Source: Prolixibacteraceae bacterium (GTDB lineage Bacteria; Bacteroidota; Bacteroidia; Bacteroidales; Prolixibacteraceae). Taken from it: a stretch of DNA of 12,816 nt. The translations under genes were made by a program, and so were the position numbers. The notes beneath the pieces are model-generated. The model did not search any database, was not told where the DNA came from, and was given only the letters and a program-made list of their open reading frames with translations. Numbering within the stretch: the first letter of the stretch is position 1; each line of letters opens with the position of its first letter. The stretch is from NCBI GenBank assembly GCA_027858145.1, contig JAQIDF010000281.1:1-12816 (forward strand), read 5' to 3'. Shown in pieces: positions 6,994-12,816 of the stretch.

Positions 6994-7791
6994 ATGCACA
7001 CCGTAAAACGAAAAATGTCTTTTCTGATACCGGCTTTATTGATTATGTTGTCCGCATGTGGTCCTTCTCAGCGCGAGTTAGCCGTGACAGAAACCAACAA
7101 AGCCAAGGCTGTTTTCAATGCAGGCGATACGCTTCAGGCCATACAGAAACTTGATTCCATTCGTATGAAATATTCGAAAGCCGAGGTGCAGATATCAGTT
7201 GCAAAATCGCTGGTAACTGAAATGTATCAGCAATTAATTGATGCACGGAGCATGCTGCTCATCAACCTGGACAGCACCATAACTGAACTGGAGAAAGATT
7301 TCACTAAAGAGAAAACAGAATTCGACCGGTATACGCAATACAATCATAAACGTCAGACATTTAACCGTTCGTGGGATCGCTCGTTTTTACAGGTGCACCT
7401 CGACGAACGTGGCGAACTTTACCTTTCGAGCAACTACTTGGGGAAGAAATGGCTGAAACATACCGGCATAAGGGTTTATGATGGCAAGTTACAGGCTAAA
7501 TCGGAAGAAATACCGCTTGACGATCCACTAAACCACCGTAGCGATTTCCTTGATTATAAATGGGAAAAAGTATCGTACATGAACGGTAAAGCCGATTCCG
7601 TGATTCATTTTATTGCCAATAATCCTGATCTCGATTTTAAATGCGTTTTTTTGGGTGAACGCAACTTTTACATTTTAGTCGAAGATTACGATATTAATGC
7701 GGTTGTTGAAGCCCTGGCTTTATCAAAAGCAATTAAAAGAAAAAAGGAACTTGAAGCTGAAATAAAGCAATTTCAAAAAGAATTGAAATAA
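6994..7791 (+). CDS. Uncharacterised lipoprotein with coiled-coil segments
   Basis: I do not recognise the family by name. From the ATG at 6994 the protein has 265 residues. A basic n-region (KRK), a hydrophobic stretch and the lipobox LSAC give lipidated Cys22, so it is probably anchored in the inner or outer membrane facing the periplasm. Residues about 25-115 are rich in charged and long aliphatic side chains and probably form helices or a coiled coil (for example DSTITELEKDFTKEKTEFD). A likely globular part follows, with YLSSNYLGKKWLKHTGIRVY and CVFLGERNFYILVEDYDI. The last about 20 residues are again Lys/Glu-rich coiled coil. An upstream TTG at 6970 and a downstream ATG at 7015 are possible starts; 6994 gives the best signal peptide. 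An inverted repeat TTGAAAT/ATTTCAA spans the stop codon (7784-7799), without a clear T-run. Confidence 0.75.
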   Translation: MHTVKRKMSFLIPALLIMLSACGPSQRELAVTETNKAKAVFNAGDTLQAIQKLDSIRMKYSKAEVQISVAKSLVTEMYQQLIDARSMLLINLDSTITELEKDFTKEKTEFDRYTQYNHKRQTFNRSWDRSFLQVHLDERGELYLSSNYLGKKWLKHTGIRVYDGKLQAKSEEIPLDDPLNHRSDFLDYKWEKVSYMNGKADSVIHFIANNPDLDFKCVFLGERNFYILVEDYDINAVVEALALSKAIKRKKELEAEIKQFQKELK

Positions 7792-7844
7792 ATTTCAAGC
7801 TGATTGTTGCGATAAAGATTTTAGATGGAATATAATTATTGTTG

Positions 7845-8417
7845 TTAAACCAGTTTGTAATTTTCGCTTGGTGGAAATAACAATTCCAAACCATTTTGCT
7901 TAATTTTAAATAGTGGTCCTTTTTCAAAAACTTTTCCTTTTAAGTTTCTTTTTATCAAATGATCAAGTGTTATAATACCTTGTTCAATTAAAATGTCAAA
8001 TTGAGATGTAATAGGCCCCTTGGTGTGTTCAACTTCTGTAAATAAGAAATGTTCTTTCCCATCAATTATTTTACTATCAGCTTCAACCCAGAATGTTTCT
8101 CTATGTTTTTCACGAAGCCTTGAATGTAATGTATCCAATGTCCAAACAACAAAATCTCCAATTTCAGGTTTTTCAGATCTTTCAATTAGTTGTTTTATAT
8201 CTGTATTCAGTTTTAATGATAAGCCTTGTGAGTTAGTATTAATTGTAGAAACTGTACAATATAATTTAAAGCCGTTTTCTCTCCAGTATCCAAAGTTATC
8301 AAGAATTTCAGCTGAACTCTTGAATTTGCTCAAATTCCAATCAGGCACTTGAGCAAATAAATTTTTTCGGTTTCTTCTTTTACTTCGAAATGATTTTAAT
8401 TCTACACAGATACAATA
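7845..8417 (-). pseudogene. MvaI/BcnI-like type II restriction endonuclease, 5'-truncated
   Basis: The frame is open from 8417 to the stop at 7845, about 190 codons, whereas MvaI and BcnI are about 240-250 residues. The retained part begins with VELKSFRSKRRNRKNLFAQ, carrying the E-x-K half of the PD-(D/E)xK active site (codons just upstream of the GTG at 8348). It continues to the family's C-terminal region (FLFTEVEHTKGPITSQFDIL and GKVFEKGPLFKIKQNGLELL, resembling the 'HGTAFRI...LF' end). A TAG at 8418-8420 stops the frame right before this, so the N-terminal about 50 residues, including the catalytic Asp, are absent. Translation from GTG 8348 would also lose the E-x-K. No cognate methyltransferase gene lies nearby. 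The family assignment is from recalled motifs and is the less certain part; the truncation follows from it. Confidence 0.62.
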
Positions 8418-8432
8418 CTATATGGCAAAGAG

Positions 8433-9216
8433 CTAATCAATGTTTTTAAACCATTCTTCGTCTATTGAAATTTCTTCTTTAATTTTTACTTTAACTCCAA
8501 GGCCTAGTTCCTTCAATGTTTCAGCAAGTTTGTCACCATCAATTAAATCAATTGTTGGTGCTCCATCTCTAGTAGCTTCATCAATAGCATTTCTGGTAAA
8601 AGAGCCAGTTGTAATAAACAACCCTTTATCAGTTCTACCTACCATTGCTCCTCTAAAATCTCTAATTTCTTTTGATGAAACTTTTCCTTTGTATCTTTTA
8701 CATTGAAAAACGATATGAAAACTTAAGATTCCGTTAATTTTTGCAATTCCTCTACCGTCAATTCCTCCATCACCACTTTTCCCTGTAACTTCAACTTGCA
8801 CGAATCCCTTCTCTCTTAGAATACGTTGCATTGGGAGATATATGATTTGTAACCATTGACATTGCAGTTGATTTCCAAATTTCTTCTGCTTCTATTTCTT
8901 TATCGATTCTTTTTTCATCTTTTTCATCAAGTTTAAAAGAATCCAACTCATTGCTTTTTGCTTTAAGAACCCAAATGCCTCTTGATGAATTTTCAATTAG
9001 ACCTTGGTTTTTTAACATTGTTCGAACCCATGCCATTTGATATTCAAATTCTGTTTGAGTTGTGTTCTTATATTGCTCGCTTAGTAATTTTTTGCTAATG
9101 TCTAAATCTTTAGCAACTTTACTATTAATTTCACCTATACTGCCAGAACCTCCAAGTTCATCAAGAGCTTTTAAAACATACTTGAAGAAAAATTCTCTCT
9201 TAGGAAGACTGTCCAT
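8433..9216 (-). pseudogene. mrr: Mrr-type restriction endonuclease, frameshifted
   Basis: Two overlapping reading frames together make one Mrr protein, a nuclease family that cuts modified DNA (E. coli Mrr is about 304 residues). The first frame (9216 to about 8826) encodes the N-terminal winged-helix domain, from MDSLPKREFFFKYVLKALDE through SRGIWVLKAKS. The second (ATG 8831 to 8433) encodes the catalytic domain: VTGKSGDGGIDGRGI (catalytic Asp25) and FQCKRYKGKV (Q43-x-K45), then ITTGSFTRNAIDEA and IDLIDGDKL. They meet at about 8826-8833, where the conserved 'SP-x-A-FER-x-x-QR-LLRE' segment should be. The sequence reads SPNA in one frame and MQRILRE in the other, and the FER part is missing. 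That fits a short out-of-frame deletion. A separate catalytic fragment might be made from ATG 8831, but without the DNA-binding domain. Confidence 0.85.
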
Positions 9217-9223
9217 GAATAAC

Positions 9224-9231
9224 TATATTTG
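9224..9231 (+). promoter_or_regulatory. Possible -7 box for the small divergent gene
   Basis: TATATTTG matches TAnnTTTG in the 30-bp gap between the divergent mrr remnant and the gene starting at 9247. It would give a leader of about 8-10 nt. No -33 element is recognisable. Confidence 0.4.
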
Positions 9232-9246
9232 TATTAAAATTGCAAT

Positions 9247-9510
9247 ATGACAAATATACCAATTAATAGTTTACCTGATTTTAAAGAAATGGCATTTCGT
9301 GAAAATGGAGATTTTGTACACTTTAAAATAATTATTGCTGGAGGAATTGCTACAAGTAGTAAAAGAGTGAGCTACAGACCTAGTGAAGATCAATTTCTTA
9401 TTATTCACGAGATAGATGAAACATATGAAGAAATATTTTCTTATCAGTTAGCCGAAAGATCAAATATTATTGAAGCAATTAATAAAAAAGCATTATTTCT
9501 TGATGAGTAA
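9247..9510 (+). CDS. Small hypothetical protein (87 aa)
   Basis: I recognise no family. The predicted product is acidic, without signal peptide or membrane segment. It has a likely beta-strand stretch (DFVHFKIIIAGGIATSSKRV) and a helical, Glu-rich C-terminus (YQLAERSNIIEAINKKALFL). It diverges from the mrr remnant with 30 bp between start codons and a TAnnTTTG box just upstream. Its AT-rich codon use matches the restriction remnants rather than the flanking housekeeping genes. It may have belonged to the same accessory locus, perhaps as a regulator or anti-restriction partner; that is inference only, as no helix-turn-helix is evident. Confidence 0.5.
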   Translation: MTNIPINSLPDFKEMAFRENGDFVHFKIIIAGGIATSSKRVSYRPSEDQFLIIHEIDETYEEIFSYQLAERSNIIEAINKKALFLDE

Positions 9511-9513
9511 TTT

Positions 9514-9540
9514 TTCAATATTATTCAATGTTCAATATTA
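9514..9540. repeat. Short direct repeat TTCAATATTA
   Basis: TTCAATATTA occurs at 9514-9523 and again at 9531-9540, separated by TTCAATG, so the TTCAAT core appears three times in a row. It lies just past the small gene, in the 138-bp gap before prfB, near the right edge of the AT-rich accessory patch. No inverted terminal repeats or transposase remnants are visible. Confidence 0.5.
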
Positions 9541-9648
9541 CATTTTCAATTGCGTGTAGATAGGTGACAACTCTCATATGTATTTTCTTCTACTAATCAT
9601 TTTTTTAGTTAGTTTGTATGCCTGCTCATTACAAGCTGTCTTTATAGT

Positions 9649-10738
9649 TTATTTGCCACCAAACTCCATCAAATAAGCCTTAATAAAACCATCGAGCTCG
9701 CCATCGAGTACAGCCGATACATTGCCGGTTTCGTAAGCGGTACGTACATCTTTCACCATTTTGTATGGCTGAAGAACATACGAGCGGATTTGTGATCCCC
9801 ATTCAATTTTTTTCTTCCCGGCCTCAACTTTCATCGATTCTTCCTGCCGTTTGCGCAGCTCCATTTCGTACAATTGCGATTTCAGCAAGCGCATGGCATT
9901 TTCTTTATTCTGAAGTTGTGACCGGCTTTCGGAGTTTTCGATTACAATACCGGTAGGATGGTGGCGTAAACGAACAGCGGTTTCTACTTTATTTACATTT
10001 TGCCCGCCGGCACCACTTGCCCGCATGGTTTCAAAATCGTAATCCGATGGGTTCACCTCAATTTCGATGGTGTCATCGATTAACGGGGCAACAAATACCG
10101 ACGTAAATGAAGTTTGTCGTTTATTCTGCGCGTTAAAAGGCGACAAGCGAACCAGACGGTGAACGCCGTTTTCGCTTTTAAGGTTGCCATACGCAAAATC
10201 GCCTTCAACCTGAATGGTGCAATTTTTTATGCCAACATCCTCACCGGGAAGATATTCCATAACTTTGAATTTATAACCATGCGCATCAATCCACCGGGTG
10301 TACATGCGATATAACATTTCGGCCCAGTCATTGCTTTCGGTACCACCGGCTCCGGCGTTAATGCGAAGTACAGCCCCGAGCTTGTCTTCTTCTTTTCGAA
10401 GCATATTCTTAGCTTCAAGGCTTTCAACTTTATCTAAAGCAATTTTATATTGTTCTTCAACTTCTTCATCAGAACCTTCGCCTTCCTGTTGAAATTCAAA
10501 TAACACCGAAAGGTCTTCAATAGCCTGATCGACCTCTTTGTAAGCTTCGGTCCATTGTTTAATATTGCTGATCATCTTCATTTGGGCTTCCGCCTCATTG
10601 GGGTTATCCCAAAACGAAGGATCCTGGGTTTTCAACTCCTCTTCTTCAATTTGAATTAACTTGTCGTCAATGTCAAAGATACCCCCTCAGCGCATCCCGG
10701 CGCTCAACCAAATCTTTTATCTGGTTTCTCAATATCAT
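9649..10738 (-). CDS. prfB: Peptide chain release factor 2, with programmed +1 frameshift
   Basis: RF2 releases the finished peptide at UGA and UAA codons. The gene starts at ATG 10738, encodes 21 codons, meets an in-frame TGA (10675-10673) and continues in the +1 frame to 9649. This gives 362 residues, the normal RF2 length. The recoding site reads AGG GGG TAT CTT TGA C: a Shine-Dalgarno-like AGGGGG, the slippery CTT and the poorly terminating TGAC, as in E. coli. After the shift the protein shows the SPF stop-codon anticodon motif at about 199-201 (LVRLSPFNAQ) and the GGQ catalytic motif at about 244-246 (ASGAGGQNVNKVET). Low RF2 lets the ribosome stall and shift at UGA, so the gene regulates itself. 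A single open-frame call would wrongly begin at TTG 10635 and lose the first 34 residues. Confidence 0.97.
10672..10687 (-). promoter_or_regulatory. RF2 programmed ribosomal frameshift site
   Basis: AGGGGGTATCTTTGAC (16 nt, minus strand). AGGGGG (10687-10682) is the internal anti-SD-pairing stimulator, CTT (10678-10676) is the slip codon and TGA (10675-10673) is the stop that is bypassed by skipping the T at 10675. The spacing matches the classical E. coli element. Confidence 0.96.
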
Positions 10739-10764
10739 AGTTCCATTTTTTAAGTAATGCTATG

Positions 10765-10794
10765 CAAAACTAATACAGATAAGCCAACCGCAAA
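10765..10794 (-). promoter_or_regulatory. Promoter for prfB
   Basis: On the minus strand TTTG (10794-10791) lies 18 nt upstream of TAGTTTTG (10772-10765), a match to TAnnTTTG. The predicted transcript starts about 20-25 nt before the ATG at 10738. prfB is therefore probably transcribed on its own, not only from the nitroreductase gene 66 bp upstream. Confidence 0.5.
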
Positions 10795-10804
10795 ATGTAA
10801 ACAA

Positions 10805-11425
10805 CTATTTAATATATCCAACGCTGTGCGCGATAATGATTCGCTGTTCTTCATCAAGCTTAAGCTTTGGTGACAAAACCTCGTGGTCAACCATTCCACG
10901 GGCTCCGGTACCCAACCCTTCTGAAGCGCAACACAAATAAATATTTTGCGATATGTAACCAGCATCAATATGGGCGGTATTTAACTTGCCCGATGAGCTT
11001 CCCCCGCTCATACGGCTTAGGTCGGCCACGAGCACTAGTTGTACAGGTGCATCTTTAATAAAATCCTGAGTTCCGGCATATTCTCGCTCATCTTTATCCG
11101 AAACAAAAACCAATTCGTTTTCCTGAGCATTATAAACGTACACGCCGCTTTTAAGTAACACGTAAAGATCATTTTCCTGATAATTCATTGCTGAAGGTGC
11201 GGTGCGTTTTCCGCTTTCGCGGTTAGTGCCCCATGCAGCCCACAGTAAATCGGAAAGTTGTTGCTGTGTGAGTTCTTTCGACTGAAAAGAACGAACTGTT
11301 TTGCGGTTATTCAATGTTTCCATCAAAGGCATTCCACCTGTTTGGTTAGGTGTTGGAAGCTCAATGTTCTGTGCAGTAGCATTAATCGTAAAAAATGCTG
11401 CGATTGTAAATAATATTTTTCTCAT
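10805..11425 (-). CDS. Exported nitroreductase-family (SagB/ThcOx-like) flavoprotein
   Basis: From ATG 11425 this 206-residue protein starts with a Sec signal peptide (MRKILFTIAAFFTINATAQ). A nitroreductase fold follows: the FMN-phosphate-binding NNRKTVRSF (39-47), LLWAAWGTNRESGKRTAPSA (60-79) and the C-terminal IDAGYISQNIYLCCASEGLG (153-172) with GLGTGARG. The pattern fits the SagB-type branch of FMN-dependent oxidoreductases, and the substrate is unknown. A longer start at 11455 adds ten residues that spoil the signal peptide and lie in a promoter-like region, so it was not used. An exported flavoprotein is somewhat unusual, since Sec-exported FMN proteins must acquire the cofactor outside. 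prfB follows 66 bp downstream and the UPF0280 gene is 97 bp upstream, so it is probably an independent gene. Confidence 0.8.
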   Translation of the reverse strand: MRKILFTIAAFFTINATAQNIELPTPNQTGGMPLMETLNNRKTVRSFQSKELTQQQLSDLLWAAWGTNRESGKRTAPSAMNYQENDLYVLLKSGVYVYNAQENELVFVSDKDEREYAGTQDFIKDAPVQLVLVADLSRMSGGSSSGKLNTAHIDAGYISQNIYLCCASEGLGTGARGMVDHEVLSPKLKLDEEQRIIIAHSVGYIK

Positions 11426-11522
11426 AATAACTTGTTTTTGCACTAAAATATACATTTTTAGGGAAAGTGCTAAATGTAAATAGATTAACTAAGAAGAAAT
11501 AACATAGTAGTTAACAAGAAAA

Positions 11523-12293
11523 TCAGCGAAGAGGAGTGAGTTCAAACTCACCTTTTATCCCCAGTTTATCGTTACACACAATCAATAACGATTTCATATT
11601 CAACAAGGGAGAATATTTCCGCAAGGCTTGTTCAATATCTTCAGCAATGGTTACCTGGTTGCCAATTGCTGTTGCCATTGCATCGGCCAGTGCAGTATCG
11701 GGCGATGCCACAACTACGGCATCGGCCTTGCCGAAACTCACCGAAGGCCCAACGGTACCTGCCGAAGTGCAAACACCCAATGGTGAATAATGAGCCGGGA
11801 TTTTTAACCCTATTTTACCCGACAGTGGAGAATTGCCGGCATAAACCGAAAGCACAAGGTCTTTTTGAATTTTCAGGAATAAATCGCCGCCATTTTCGAT
11901 GACAATTTCTTTGACATCAAATTTTGCATCAACAGCCCTGCCAACATACTCGGCAAACGCACCGGCAACAGCTGCCATTGGTCCGGTACCGGCTTTATCG
12001 GCAGCGTTACTCATAACAACAGCAATATCGGGGGCACCGGGTTTTAACTGTAAACGTTCAAACGATGAAGCAAAGGCGGGATGACGATAAATATAAAGTT
12101 CAAGCGATTTTCGCAACTCAATAAGGCGATCTTGCACAAAAGCCGGAATGCGCTCAGAAAATGATGCTGCATCAATGCCCACCCACAAGTCAGAATCTTT
12201 ATATCCAGCAACAAACGACTTGAAGCGTTTTTGATTTATCAGATTACGGTAGAAACGGGGTTGTATGCCTTTTTGACCGCTATTCTGCATCAT
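11523..12293 (-). CDS. UPF0280 family protein (COG2122, ApbE-like), homocysteine biosynthesis accessory
   Basis: This 256-residue cytoplasmic protein is distantly related to the ApbE flavin transferases. The family signature is clear: AGTGPMAAVAGAFAEYVG (101-118), IENGGDLFL (132-140) and LGVCTSAGTVGPSVSFGKAD (172-191), including Cys175. Members commonly sit with COG1900 and NIL-ferredoxin genes. In Methanosarcina this set has been linked genetically to the formation of homocysteine from aspartate semialdehyde and sulfide. The start overlaps the end of the ferredoxin gene by 14 bp, which points to translational coupling. ATG 12290 is an equally possible start. It is unlikely to be a flavin transferase in the strict ApbE sense. 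Confidence 0.85.
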   Translation of the reverse strand: MMQNSGQKGIQPRFYRNLINQKRFKSFVAGYKDSDLWVGIDAASFSERIPAFVQDRLIELRKSLELYIYRHPAFASSFERLQLKPGAPDIAVVMSNAADKAGTGPMAAVAGAFAEYVGRAVDAKFDVKEIVIENGGDLFLKIQKDLVLSVYAGNSPLSGKIGLKIPAHYSPLGVCTSAGTVGPSVSFGKADAVVVASPDTALADAMATAIGNQVTIAEDIEQALRKYSPLLNMKSLLIVCNDKLGIKGEFELTPLR

Positions 12294-12708
12294 CGTGAAA
12301 ATCGATTTCGAATAAATCGAGCGGGCAGGCTTTCAGGCAAAGTTCGCAAACAATGCATTTACTTTTATCAAACTGAAGCTCCCATGTTTTGGGGTGCATG
12401 GTTAAAGCCCCGGCGAAACACACAGCCGTACAATTTCCACAGTTGATGCATTTTTCCTGATCGAGCGTTATGGTTTTATCAAGCGGCGTACATTCAACCT
12501 GGTGCTTTTTCAAATATTCAATGCCCTTTGTAAGGTTCGACTGCCGCCCATGCAACTCAAGCAACAGATTTCCTCTTTTGCCGGGAACAACCTCAGCCTT
12601 CAGAATATTGATACGTATATCATACTCTTTAACCAGAATATAACTCAACGGTTTGTCTCCACTTTGGGGTGGGAATTTCAGCACGTAACGTCTTTTCACC
12701 ATTCTCAT
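12280..12708 (-). CDS. NIL-domain 4Fe-4S ferredoxin
   Basis: This 142-residue protein has an N-terminal NIL domain (about 1-75, the ACT-like fold also found at the end of methionine ABC-transporter ATPases). Two [4Fe-4S] motifs of the CxxCxxCxxxC type follow: Cys87/90/93/97 (CINCGNCTAVC) and Cys118/121/124/128 (CIVCELCLKAC). The combination marks the NIL-ferredoxin of the homocysteine pathway, thought to supply electrons or handle persulfide sulfur for the COG1900 enzyme. The ATG overlaps the upstream stop as ATGA and is preceded by a perfect AAGGAGGT, so 12708 is well supported as the start. UPF0280 overlaps its 3' end. Confidence 0.93.
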   Translation of the reverse strand: MRMVKRRYVLKFPPQSGDKPLSYILVKEYDIRINILKAEVVPGKRGNLLLELHGRQSNLTKGIEYLKKHQVECTPLDKTITLDQEKCINCGNCTAVCFAGALTMHPKTWELQFDKSKCIVCELCLKACPLDLFEIDFHDDAE

Positions 12709-12816
12709 AACGCACCTCCTTCTTTATTGTCAGATATCTCGTGTAAGCTTTTCAGAGAAGTATTGGTCGGAAACATCTGAACGGGTTCCTGAACTAAAAA
12801 GTCACCATTCTGTATT
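12705..12816 (-). CDS. C-terminal end of a COG1900/DUF39 homocysteine biosynthesis protein (partial)
   Basis: The minus strand is open from the window edge to TGA at 12707-12705, giving 36 codons. The start of this stretch, IQNGDFLVQEPVQMFPTN, resembles the C-terminal 'I..G.F.L.EPV..LP' end of COG1900 (DUF39) proteins, which carry out sulfur insertion in homocysteine synthesis. The stop overlaps the ferredoxin start in ATGA. The assignment rests on this short tail plus the diagnostic two downstream genes; the catalytic part is outside the window. Confidence 0.7.
   Translation of the reverse strand, partial: IQNGDFLVQEPVQMFPTNTSLKSLHEISDNKEGGAL
12714..12721 (-). promoter_or_regulatory. Strong Shine-Dalgarno for the NIL-ferredoxin gene
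   Basis: AAGGAGGT lies 5 nt before ATG 12708, inside the last codons of the upstream gene. It is a complete match to the anti-Shine-Dalgarno and stands out because almost no other gene in this window has one. It settles the ferredoxin start. Confidence 0.75.

Noticed and set aside
7784..7799. Inverted repeat at the end of the lipoprotein gene as a terminator.
   Set aside because: The 7-bp arms are AT-rich, the gap is only 2 nt and no T-run follows, so it is a weak candidate.
8020..8352. A 110-codon plus-strand open frame over the nuclease remnant.
   Set aside because: It is antisense to sequence with recognisable nuclease motifs and shows no features of its own.
8433..9216. Programmed frameshifting or two coupled genes at the mrr break.
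   Set aside because: No slippery sequence or stimulatory element is seen, and the conserved FER segment is physically missing, which fits a deletion better.
11426..11455. A longer nitroreductase start at ATG 11455.
   Set aside because: The extra ten residues disrupt the signal peptide, and the stretch is AT-rich and promoter-like.

Overview
The window most likely comes from a chromosome of the phylum Bacteroidota, probably an anaerobic or facultative member of the Bacteroidales/Marinilabiliales side. This rests on a gldB gliding-type lipoprotein gene, a PorT-like outer-membrane barrel, several TAnnTTTG promoter boxes of the Bacteroidota type, few Shine-Dalgarno sequences, and an Fnr-type regulator beside menaquinone biosynthesis. 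No rRNA, CRISPR array or intact insertion sequence is visible.

Left third (1-5974). On the minus strand a Crp/Fnr-family regulator is followed 9 bp later by menA, which runs off the left edge. A second minus-strand unit is an outer-membrane beta-barrel gene followed by nadE (glutamine-dependent NAD+ synthetase). gldB diverges from it and converges with radC. Middle (6051-6994): rpsT (ribosomal protein S20) lies just behind tRNA-Glu(TTC), with a clear promoter in front and a strong hairpin terminator behind. Beyond the promoter is the decayed 3' end of a SpoU/TrmH-type RNA methyltransferase gene, then an unrecognised lipoprotein gene on the plus strand.

Accessory patch (about 7792-9648). This stretch is visibly more AT-rich and holds the ruins of a restriction locus. 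One piece is an MvaI/BcnI-like restriction endonuclease gene that has lost its 5' end, including the expected catalytic Asp, but keeps the E-x-K motif. The other is an mrr-type endonuclease gene broken by a small frameshifting deletion. No methyltransferase gene is present. A small unidentified gene diverges from mrr.

Right third (9649-12816, all minus strand). prfB (release factor 2) carries the classical programmed +1 frameshift site. Next come a nitroreductase-family protein with a signal peptide and a tightly overlapping cluster: the 3' end of a COG1900/DUF39 homocysteine biosynthesis gene, a NIL-domain 2x[4Fe-4S] ferredoxin and a UPF0280 (ApbE-like) protein. This trio matches the sulfide-to-homocysteine route first recognised in methanogens.

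I do not see a clearly new biological system. The most informative parts are the two independently broken nucleases, the methyltransferase remnant, the RF2 recoding site in a lineage that rarely uses Shine-Dalgarno pairing, and the archaeal-type homocysteine cluster.
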